DNA from: Ferruginibacter sp.
GTDB lineage: Bacteria; Bacteroidota; Bacteroidia; Chitinophagales; Chitinophagaceae
Direction of reading: 5' to 3'
Length of the DNA stretch: 12,593 nucleotides
NCBI GenBank assembly: GCA_025357775.1
Contig: JANXOQ010000197.1
Location: forward strand, 1 to 12,593
The notes beneath the pieces were generated by a model that made no database searches, was not told the origin of the DNA, and was given only the letters and a program-made list of their open reading frames with translations. Position 1 is the stretch's first letter, and every line of letters starts with the position of its first letter. The position numbers and the translations under genes are program-made. Positions 7,760 through 12,593 of this stretch are shown piece after piece.

Positions 7760-7779
7760 GATTTGGGATTTAAATTAAG
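7760..7779 (+). repeat. Short heptad-like tract before cyoE
   Basis: GATTTGG (7760-7766) is followed directly by GATTTAA (7767-7773), giving two 7-nt units just before the cyoE start. It is too short to be certain, but its place matches the longer 7-nt-periodic tracts before actC, actD, the first subunit III gene and the subunit IV gene. Confidence 0.25.
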
Positions 7780-8694
7780 ATGACACAAAATACAACCTTA
7801 GCTGGGTCTAAGTCTTTTGCGATAGCAAGTAAAGTGAAAGATTACTTTCAGCTCATAAAATTCACATTGAGTTTTATGGTTGTTTTCAGTACCGTGGTTT
7901 GTTTTTTGATAGCGCCTAATGAAGCAATTTACACAAGGCACACAGTATTATCAGTTCTTTTACTTTTTGTGGCAGGGTTGTGTATTACAGGGAGTGCAAA
8001 TACAATAAATCAAGTGTTGGAAAAAGATACCGATGCCTTAATGGCTCGTACTGCAAAACGACCAATAGCAAGTGGGCGCATGAGTGTATCAGAAGGATAT
8101 ATTTTCGCCTTCATTACTGGTTTGGTAGGTGTTGGTATGATGTGGTATTTTTTTAATTTGAACAGCGCTTTGGTGGGGCTTGCGAGTTTGTTTATTTATG
8201 GGTTTATTTATACACCATTAAAAAAAGTAAATTCTATAGCAGTATTGGTTGGTGCAATACCTGGTGCATTACCTTGTTTAATAGGATGGGTAGCAGCTAC
8301 AGACGGTTTTGGAATTGGCGGTTGGATAGTTTTTGGTATTCAGTTTTTGTGGCAATTTCCGCATTTTTGGGCCATTGCTTGGTTAGCGCATGAAGATTAC
8401 ACAAAGGCTGGTTTTAAATTATTGCCAAGTGATAAAGGACCTACAAAGTTTACTGCCTTGCAAACTGTAATGTACAGTGCAATGATGATACCTATTGGTA
8501 TACTACCCAGTTATTATCATATAAGCGGCCAAATAAGTATGTGGATATTGCTTGCATGTAATTTGTGGATGGTTTATACAAGTATTTTGTTATACATAAA
8601 AATGGATAAACCAGCAGCAAGGAAAGTAATGTTTAGTTCTTACTTTTATTTGATGATAGTATTCTTGGCGTTGTGGGCAGATAAAGTCACCTAA
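7780..8694 (+). CDS. cyoE: Protoheme IX farnesyltransferase (heme O synthase)
   Basis: This UbiA-family membrane prenyltransferase joins a farnesyl group to heme b to make heme O, the precursor of heme A needed by the aa3 oxidase. It is also named ctaB. The 304-residue length is normal. The first active-site region is N74-P95, with N77, D83, D85, R90 and the RTAKRP end (residues 90-95). The second aspartate region includes WQFPHFWAIAW (191-201) and HEDY (D206), followed by KAGFKLLP. YTPLKK and GAIPGALPCLIGW are further family segments. About nine helices are expected. The heme A synthase partner (ctaA) is not in the window, so it must be elsewhere if the oxidase uses heme A. The gene follows coxA by 67 nt. 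Confidence 0.95.
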   Translation: MTQNTTLAGSKSFAIASKVKDYFQLIKFTLSFMVVFSTVVCFLIAPNEAIYTRHTVLSVLLLFVAGLCITGSANTINQVLEKDTDALMARTAKRPIASGRMSVSEGYIFAFITGLVGVGMMWYFFNLNSALVGLASLFIYGFIYTPLKKVNSIAVLVGAIPGALPCLIGWVAATDGFGIGGWIVFGIQFLWQFPHFWAIAWLAHEDYTKAGFKLLPSDKGPTKFTALQTVMYSAMMIPIGILPSYYHISGQISMWILLACNLWMVYTSILLYIKMDKPAARKVMFSSYFYLMIVFLALWADKVT

Positions 8695-8929
8695 AGTTCA
8701 CAATGGAGGACTTTGTAAGTATGTAATTATATTTAAAATAATTGTAGTCTGGCACCTTTCCTTAGAAAATGTAGGGGTGAGGACAATGAAAGACGAAAAA
8801 TGGTATGCCGATGAAGTGAGTGACACAACGATGAAGACCATAATTGCTTCTTTGTTCTGGCATAAAATGAAAAGATTTGTAGAAAAGATTTTGAAATAAT
8901 AAAATAATATTGAACTAGTGATAAGTTGT
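8695..8929. other. cyoE-coxC spacer: upstream part, decayed repeat-like sequence
   Basis: The whole spacer to the next gene is 297 nt. This first part holds no gene I can defend. At about 8752-8783 there is a C-rich stretch, a short TTTC/GAAA dyad and then AGGGGTGAGGA. This resembles degraded spacer sequence seen between genes in Bacteroidota, but that is from memory and unverified. The second copy of the hairpin repeat follows at 8799-8864. A 37-codon frame (8786-8899) crosses the repeat and is discussed as rejected. Confidence 0.35.
8799..8864 (+). repeat. Dispersed hairpin repeat, copy 2
   Basis: This is the second copy of the element at 258-309, with the identical 18-nt core at 8816-8833. 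The stem pairs AACGATGAAG (8827-8836) with CTTCTTTGTT (8847-8856): ten positions with one G-T pair and one T-T mismatch in the same places as copy 1, and a 10-nt loop. GATGAAG occurs at 8810-8816 and 8830-8836, mirroring the doubled GATGCTG of copy 1. An outer 6-bp pairing, TATGCC (8804-8809) with GGCATA (8859-8864), is present only in this copy. The matched base changes in both arms suggest selection on folding of the RNA or DNA. Confidence 0.6.
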
Positions 8930-8992
8930 CCAAGTACTATTTACCAGATATTATGTACTGACTGCTCAATACAAAGTACTCAATACTAAAGA
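8930..8992 (+). repeat. Heptad-periodic tract before the first coxC gene
   Basis: Nine consecutive 7-nt units fill the last 60 nt before the start codon, most beginning with C and ending in TA. Examples are CTATTTA at 8937, CCAGATA at 8944, CTCAATA at 8965 and 8979, and CAAAGTA at 8972. CTCAATACT (8979-8987) is the exact complement of the AGTATTGAG unit found before actD and the subunit IV gene. The same unit family therefore occurs in both orientations relative to the genes. Confidence 0.55.
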
Positions 8993-9543
8993 TGGAAAAA
9001 AAACAAAAATTACATCCCCATAAGTTTACGCTTTGGGTGGCTATAGGAAGTATATTAATGATGTTTGCTGGGCTCACAAGTGCTTACATTGTAAAAAGAA
9101 ATCAGGCTAATTGGCAAACCTTTGATTTGCCCATAGCTTTTTGGTTTAGTACACTAGCTGTTATTTTGAGCAGTGCTACAATGTGGTTGGCTTTAAAGTC
9201 CTTTAAAGAAAGGCAAATGAGCAAGTACAGATTAATAATGGTAGTTACAATGGTACTAGGAGTTTTATTTATTGTATTGCAAATAATAGGTTTTCAACAA
9301 TTATGGGGTAAAGGTATTACGTTGAAGGGCAATGTATCATATTCTTTTTTATACGTAATTGTGGGTTTACACGCTCTACACGTAATTGGAGGTGTAATAG
9401 CACTTATAGTAATGAGTTTACTTGCATTTAATAGCAAGAAAAGAAATTATAGTACAATACCAGTGGAACTTATGAGTACATATTGGCATTTTGTAGATAT
9501 TCTTTGGATATATCTACTATTATTTTTGTTAATGATAAAATGA
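8992..9543 (+). CDS. coxC: Cytochrome c oxidase subunit III family protein, short form
   Basis: This is a compact member of the heme-copper oxidase subunit III family, a helical subunit that stabilises subunit I and its proton uptake. The product has 183 residues and five predicted helices (about 12-34, 47-69, 79-100, 115-145 and 163-182), matching the five-helix form. Recognisable segments are GLHALHVIGG (125-134) and YWHFVDILWIYLL (164-176), which are subunit III signatures. It begins MEKKQKLHPHKF and lacks a signal peptide. It is one of two subunit III genes here; the second begins 163 nt downstream and is longer. Such pairs are usual in Bacteroidota oxidase clusters. The start codon is directly preceded by a heptad-periodic tract and AAAG. 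Confidence 0.9.
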   Translation: MEKKQKLHPHKFTLWVAIGSILMMFAGLTSAYIVKRNQANWQTFDLPIAFWFSTLAVILSSATMWLALKSFKERQMSKYRLIMVVTMVLGVLFIVLQIIGFQQLWGKGITLKGNVSYSFLYVIVGLHALHVIGGVIALIVMSLLAFNSKKRNYSTIPVELMSTYWHFVDILWIYLLLFLLMIK

Positions 9544-9706
9544 AAAACTTGTAAGAAATTGTAAGATAATATTCTAGAAGAAATATAACATACAAAATAC
9601 AATACGTAGTTTCATAAAAATACCAATTTTTTATATTAACGTAACTTATTTTAACTAGGATTTTGACATAAGAATAATTTAAATTTTTATCTGGAAATAG
9701 AATTTT

Positions 9707-10597
9707 ATGGCTACAGCAGCAATACAAACAAACACAAAATCATGGAGCGGAGGCAGAAGCCCGTTTAACGCTAGCTATGGAAAAGTGATGATGTGGTACT
9801 TTTTAATGAGCGATGCATTTACATTTGGTGCATTCTTAATTAGTTATGGCACAATACGCTTTAGCGTAAATAATTGGCCTGACCCTAACTTAGTCTTTAA
9901 TTCAATGCCTTTTTTGGGTCATGCTAATTTACCATTGGGTTTTGTAAGTGTAATGACGTTTATTTTGATTTTTAGCTCTGTAACAATGGTGCTTGCTGTG
10001 CACGAAGGGCATAATATGAATAGAAAAGGAGTGGAGAAATATATGATTATGACTATAATTGGCGGTGCTGCTTTCTTAGGTTGCCAAGCTTGGGAGTGGA
10101 CGCATTTGCTTACTGGCGAGCATGTAGCTTTACTTAAAAACGGTACATTATCTGTAATGAATACTACTGCTAGTGCAAACCCTTGGGGCTTACCTGCAAC
10201 GCATGAAGCAATGTTACTAGCTTTACAAAAAACACCACACGAAACTTTGGTGCAAATAGCCAATACGCTTCATCATGGAGCAACTGAAACAGCTTATGCT
10301 ACACACAATGCAGCATCTATGAGCAATGCAGAATTAACAAACCTTATTAGTACTTCAGATTTACATTTAAATAATGTCGGTCGTCCTGCATTTGGTAGTT
10401 ATTTCTTTGGTATTACAGGTTTCCATGGTTTTCATGTACTTAGCGGCGTGGTAATAAATATTATTATGTATTTTAAAACAAAGCTTGGGCATTTTGACCA
10501 AAGAGGTCATTACGAAATGATAGAAAAGGCTGGGCTATACTGGCATTTTGTTGATTTGGTTTGGGTTTTTGTATTTTTGTGTTTTTATCTTGTATAG
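9707..10597 (+). CDS. coxC: Cytochrome c oxidase subunit III family protein, long form with soluble insertion
   Basis: This second subunit III-family protein has 296 residues. Helices appear at about 28-50, 76-98, 112-131, 228-255 and 277-296. Signatures are FLMSDAFTFGAFL (32-44), GFHGFHVLSG (238-247) and YWHFVDLVWVFVF (278-290). The Asp in SDAF takes the place of the conserved Glu seen in many subunit III proteins. Between helices three and four (about residues 134-226) there is a hydrophilic stretch of roughly 90 residues, rich in Ala, Thr, His and Asn, that the short paralogue almost lacks. This loop would lie on one membrane face and may contact the ACIII partner, which is inference. The spacer before it (9544-9706) holds no gene or convincing promoter, only a TTGTAAGA direct repeat at 9549-9556 and 9559-9566. 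Confidence 0.92.
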   Translation: MATAAIQTNTKSWSGGRSPFNASYGKVMMWYFLMSDAFTFGAFLISYGTIRFSVNNWPDPNLVFNSMPFLGHANLPLGFVSVMTFILIFSSVTMVLAVHEGHNMNRKGVEKYMIMTIIGGAAFLGCQAWEWTHLLTGEHVALLKNGTLSVMNTTASANPWGLPATHEAMLLALQKTPHETLVQIANTLHHGATETAYATHNAASMSNAELTNLISTSDLHLNNVGRPAFGSYFFGITGFHGFHVLSGVVINIIMYFKTKLGHFDQRGHYEMIEKAGLYWHFVDLVWVFVFLCFYLV

Positions 10598-10715
10598 TAT
10601 TAAGTATTGAGTACTTAATATTGAGACTCGTACTTTCAAATTGAAAATAATTTTTAAATAGTTTGATTTTAGTCTTGAAACTTGTTTCTAAAATCTAACA
10701 TCTATTATATAATAT
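10597..10715 (+). repeat. Heptad-periodic tract filling the coxC-coxD spacer
   Basis: From the last base of the coxC stop to the coxD start the length is exactly 119 nt, or 17 units of 7. The two ends are clearly periodic. GTATTAA starts at 10597, GTATTGA at 10604 and GTACTTA at 10611. Near the gene, CTTGAAA starts at 10674, CTTGTTT at 10681, CTAAAAT at 10688, CTAACAT at 10695 and CTATTAT at 10702. The middle is more degenerate. The CTAAAAT type matches the tract before actC and the GTATTGA type matches the tract before actD, so this spacer joins both unit types. Confidence 0.55.
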
Positions 10716-11165
10716 ATGAGCGAAAATACAGTAATATCAACTGAACATTCACATGCACATGGTCATAACGAGGGTACAGGTAGAATATGGAAAATATTTT
10801 GGTTACTTTCCTTTGTAACTATAATAGAATTAGCCATAGGGCTATTTCTTTATTTTAAAAGTGAAAACGGTGGTGGTCCTGGGCTTGGACATGTTGTAGT
10901 ACTTACTGCTAAAATTATAATTGGTATACTTACTCTTTTAAAAGCATATTATATTGTATCTGTATTTATGCACCTTGGAGATGAGGTGAAAAATATGATA
11001 ATGACTATTACAGTGCCTTTGGTATTATTTGTTTGGTTTATAATAGCTTTTTTATATGATGGAAATAGCTGGAAAAACTTAAGAAATACAAATGCTGGTA
11101 GTAGAAAAAATAGTATAGAAAATGTACAACCTATTGCACCAGTAAAAAATGGTGTGAAACCATAA
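10716..11165 (+). CDS. coxD: Cytochrome c oxidase subunit IV family protein
   Basis: This is a small three-helix protein of the bacterial cytochrome c/quinol oxidase subunit IV (CyoD/CtaF-like) family, an accessory subunit that supports assembly of the oxidase. The 149-residue product has helices at about 26-47, 60-86 and 93-114. The second helix carries the family-like stretch LLKAYYIVSVFMHL (74-87). The N-terminus is histidine-rich (H11, H13, H15, H17). The C-terminal tail of ~35 residues is hydrophilic, basic and poor in conserved features. It is the last gene of the respiratory block: an intrinsic terminator begins 23 nt after its stop codon. Confidence 0.85.
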   Translation: MSENTVISTEHSHAHGHNEGTGRIWKIFWLLSFVTIIELAIGLFLYFKSENGGGPGLGHVVVLTAKIIIGILTLLKAYYIVSVFMHLGDEVKNMIMTITVPLVLFVWFIIAFLYDGNSWKNLRNTNAGSRKNSIENVQPIAPVKNGVKP

Positions 11166-11187
11166 TATTAGTAAATTCATAAATTAG

Positions 11188-11220
11188 AAAAACCCATCAA
11201 TTATAAATGATGGGTTTTTT
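11188..11220 (+). terminator. Rho-independent terminator after coxD
   Basis: An A-rich left arm ending in ACCCATCA (11192-11199) pairs perfectly with TGATGGGT (11208-11215), and the A-run and T-run extend the pairing to about 12 bp around an 8-nt loop. The right arm ends in six T residues (11215-11220). The near-symmetric A and T runs mean it might also slow transcripts arriving from the minus strand, whose nearest gene ends at 11452. Confidence 0.9.
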
Positions 11221-11451
11221 GTGTGAATAAGATAATGTAAAGTCAGCTTAAAAGTTCTGTTAAAATTTTTGAGCTTTTTGTAAAAGATCTACCCAATAAT
11301 TCAGCCGTTAAGCTCGGCTTATCGTAGTTGGTAAATATTAACAAAAAAAGCGAGTTTCTATTAGTGTAAAGGTTTTAAAATTTTGTCTATTTATAATGGT
11401 ATGCTTACACTTACACAAACCACATTGTATTATTGTAATTCATAAATGGTA
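11221..11451. other. Convergent intergenic region with weak hairpins
   Basis: No gene is supported between the coxD terminator and the minus-strand group. AGCTTAAAA (11245-11253) can pair with TTTTGAGCT (11267-11275), including one G-T pair, and is followed by TTTTG, so it could be a second weak plus-strand terminator. AGCCG (11303-11307) and CGGCT (11315-11319) form a 5-bp GC-rich stem with a 7-nt loop. AGTGTAA (11363-11369) is complementary to TTACACT (11405-11411). None has a clear minus-strand T-run, so the minus-strand terminator is not identified. Confidence 0.35.
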
Positions 11452-11823
11452 TTATTTTTTTGTAAATAAATTATTAAAAATAGCCTTACTCCAAGCTGTT
11501 ATTTTGTTGGCATTACTAAAAATAGCATCACTGCTACCACTAGCATTTATAGCAGAGCCAGCTAGTTTGCCTAATAATGAACTGCCCCCAATAAGCTTAC
11601 TACCTAATATTGTAGAACCTACACCCACAGCAGTTTTAAGCAAAGTGCTGCCAATAGCATTTGATTCAGTAGCATTTATATAAGCTGCTTTTAATAAATT
11701 TTTTGGTTTAAAAGAATCTACTGTATCTGTAAATTGGACACGCAGGATTTTTTCTTGTAACAACATTTTATTTTCGAGTAATGTTATTGCTTCATCTAAA
11801 TCTTGAGCATTTTTTATTTGCAT
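11452..11823 (-). CDS. Unrecognised small protein downstream of the holin-like gene
   Basis: I do not recognise a named family. The 123-residue product starts MQIKNAQDLDEAI, with a probable amphipathic or coiled helix in the first ~35 residues (DLDEAITLLENKMLLQEKIL). A Gly/Ser/Ala-rich, mildly hydrophobic central stretch follows (about 57-95, for example KTAVGVGSTILGSKLIGG), then a short basic end. There is no clear signal peptide; the central part may associate with membrane. The start lies only 3 nt after the stop of the holin-like gene, so translation is probably coupled. By position it would be analogous to yqjK, third in the Escherichia coli yqjD-yqjE-yqjK group, but sequence similarity is not evident to me. 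Confidence 0.75.
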   Translation of the reverse strand: MQIKNAQDLDEAITLLENKMLLQEKILRVQFTDTVDSFKPKNLLKAAYINATESNAIGSTLLKTAVGVGSTILGSKLIGGSSLLGKLAGSAINASGSSDAIFSNANKITAWSKAIFNNLFTKK

Positions 11824-11826
11824 AAC

Positions 11827-12174
11827 CTAATTATTTAATTGTTTAATAAATGCATTGGCAACAGAAGTTTTAATCCATTTTTCTTGATTAAGATAAACGA
11901 TAAGCCCTATTACAAAATACACAAACGATAAAATTAAAAAACCGTAGTAAGTTTTGCCTAAAATATCTCCAAGCCATAAAGCAATGCCAATATTCAACAT
12001 TAGCAAAAAGAAAAGAAAGATAGCTGCCACAATTAATTTTGTGGAAAGAATCCCAATTATATTAGCTGTTTTTTTTACAGCCTTTAGTTTTGCAAGCTCT
12101 ATACGGGTATCAATATATTGGCTTGTAGTTTCAAAAAGAAATTCTATGCTGTTTTTTGATTGTTGATTCTCCAT
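11827..12174 (-). CDS. Two-helix membrane protein, YqjE/holin-X-like
   Basis: The 115-residue product matches the pattern of the Phage_holin_3_6 (Actinobacterial Holin-X/YqjE) family. An amphipathic N-terminal region (about 8-38, with LFETTSQYIDTRIELAKLKA) is followed by two membrane helices at about 44-68 and 75-96 and a short polar tail. Despite the family name, chromosomal members in this context are not phage lysis proteins; they appear beside YtxH or DUF883 proteins and are linked to envelope or stress functions. The gene is 46 nt after the ytxH-like gene and 3 nt before the next, so the three probably form one transcript. The precise role is unknown. Confidence 0.8.
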   Translation of the reverse strand: MENQQSKNSIEFLFETTSQYIDTRIELAKLKAVKKTANIIGILSTKLIVAAIFLFFLLMLNIGIALWLGDILGKTYYGFLILSFVYFVIGLIVYLNQEKWIKTSVANAFIKQLNN

Positions 12175-12220
12175 TAAAGAAATTTGTTACGAATTATAAA
12201 TATTAAAAATTGCAAACAAA

Positions 12221-12454
12221 CTAAACATTCCCTTTTTCCATCACATCTTTCGCATCAGCTTTAATAGCCTCGTATTTTTCTTGCAATGCATCTCCAAATT
12301 CATTTATTTTTTCTTTTAATGTATCACCTAAGTTAGTTCCCTTCTTAGCTAGTTTTTTACGAGTGTCTTTTCCACTTTCTGGCGCAAATAAGATACCAAT
12401 AGCTGCTCCTACAGCTGCACCTATTACTACACCTGTTAATAATTTTTTACTCAT
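12221..12454 (-). CDS. YtxH domain-containing small protein
   Basis: The 77-residue product has the YtxH layout: a short basic start (MSKK), one Gly/Ala-rich membrane helix (about 5-23) and the signature GILFAPESGKDTRKKL (20-35). A lysine-rich helical tail to the C-terminus could form a coiled coil. In Bacillus, YtxH belongs to the general stress regulon; homologues are common in Bacteroidota beside holin-X-like genes. It is the first gene of the minus-strand group. A sigma-54-like promoter lies 27-46 nt upstream of its ATG, suggesting stress- or growth-linked control. No Shine-Dalgarno is seen; the leader is A/T-rich (TTTTATAAA before the ATG). Confidence 0.88.
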   Translation of the reverse strand: MSKKLLTGVVIGAAVGAAIGILFAPESGKDTRKKLAKKGTNLGDTLKEKINEFGDALQEKYEAIKADAKDVMEKGNV

Positions 12455-12480
12455 TTTATAAAATTTTGATTTTAGAATTA

Positions 12481-12500
12481 GATGCTAAAATGTTGCCAAA
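12481..12500 (-). promoter_or_regulatory. Candidate sigma-54 (-24/-12) promoter for the ytxH group
   Basis: Read on the minus strand this site is TTTGGCAACATTTTAGCATC. The invariant GG (-25/-24, at 12497-12496) and GC (-13/-12, at 12485-12484) are exactly 12 nt apart, as sigma-54 promoters require. TTGGCA matches the -24 consensus fully, while TAGCAT differs from TTGCAT by one base. Transcription would start near 12472, leaving a leader of about 18 nt before the ATG. Whether this genome encodes RpoN is not visible here. Confidence 0.5.
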
Positions 12501-12593
12501 CTTAAAAAAACTGATATCTAATTTAAACAGTGTGCTTTTTTGTCATACTTTTTAGTTTTTTGTACATTATATACCATTGTTGTTAAACTTATA
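12501..12593. other. AT-rich end of window
   Basis: No gene or structured element is recognised in this short AT-rich end. If the sigma-54-like site is real, activator-binding sites would be expected here or further upstream, but I see no obvious inverted repeat. Confidence 0.4.

Noticed and set aside
8750..8767. TGGCACCTTTCC as a sigma-54 -24 element
   Set aside because: No GC dinucleotide occurs 12 nt downstream of the GG, so the -12 element is missing.
258..8864. The two hairpin repeats as part of a CRISPR array or as transposon ends
   Set aside because: Only two copies occur, 8.5 kb apart in the same orientation, with no regular spacers, no transposase and no target duplication; the genes between them are ordinary respiratory genes.
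8786..8899. A 37-codon frame starting MKDEKWYADEVSDTTMK that spans hairpin repeat copy 2
   Set aside because: In copy 1 the same frame is interrupted by a stop just before WYAD and again shortly after the core. Conservation between copies includes wobble bases, and the changes keep hairpin pairing rather than protein sequence. A nucleic-acid element explains it better, though a small peptide is not excluded.
9661..9695. TTTTGAC followed by TATCTGGA as a possible promoter for the long coxC gene
   Set aside because: The spacing is about three bases too long, the -7 element matches poorly and it would leave almost no leader before the ATG at 9707.
11396..11683. Plus-strand 95-codon open frame opposite the unrecognised minus-strand gene
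   Set aside because: It overlaps the minus-strand gene, which has a better start, a coupled position and a coherent neighbourhood. The plus-strand translation reads as low-complexity hydrophobic shadow sequence.

Overview
The window is an AT-rich stretch of a bacterial chromosome, most probably from the phylum Bacteroidota and plausibly from the Chitinophagales. Three things point there: the gene content (Alternative Complex III genes followed by a cytochrome c oxidase cluster with two subunit III genes), protein sequences close to that phylum's versions, and A-rich start regions without strong Shine-Dalgarno sites. Placement below phylum is an inference.

Positions 1-409 contain no gene I can support. 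They hold one copy of a short hairpin-forming repeat and a 7-nt-periodic tract that runs into the first start codon. Positions 410-4576 encode the C, D, E and F subunits of Alternative Complex III (ACIII), the quinol:cytochrome c/oxidase oxidoreductase that replaces the bc1 complex. ActA and ActB are not in the window and are presumably upstream. Positions 4767-11165 encode an aa3-type cytochrome c oxidase and its heme supply: coxB (subunit II, CuA), coxA (subunit I), cyoE/ctaB (heme O synthase), two subunit III genes and a subunit IV gene. A strong intrinsic terminator at 11188-11220 ends the block. Electrons would pass from menaquinol through ActC and the ActB/ActE redox centres to CuA in CoxB, then to heme a and the heme a3/CuB centre in CoxA, where oxygen is reduced with proton pumping.

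From 11452 to 12454 a minus-strand group of three small genes converges on the respiratory block: a YtxH-domain protein, a YqjE/holin-X-like two-helix membrane protein and an unrecognised small protein. A sequence with correctly spaced sigma-54 -24/-12 elements lies just upstream of the ytxH gene, so these genes are probably a separately regulated envelope-stress unit.

The proteins belong to known families. The less expected material lies between genes. (1) A two-copy dispersed element has a hairpin stem that differs between copies but stays paired, and it carries a second copy of the left arm that could pair instead. (2) Tracts with a strict 7-nt period fill the spacers immediately before four of the respiratory genes and share related units in both orientations. 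I cannot tell from sequence alone whether either has been described before.
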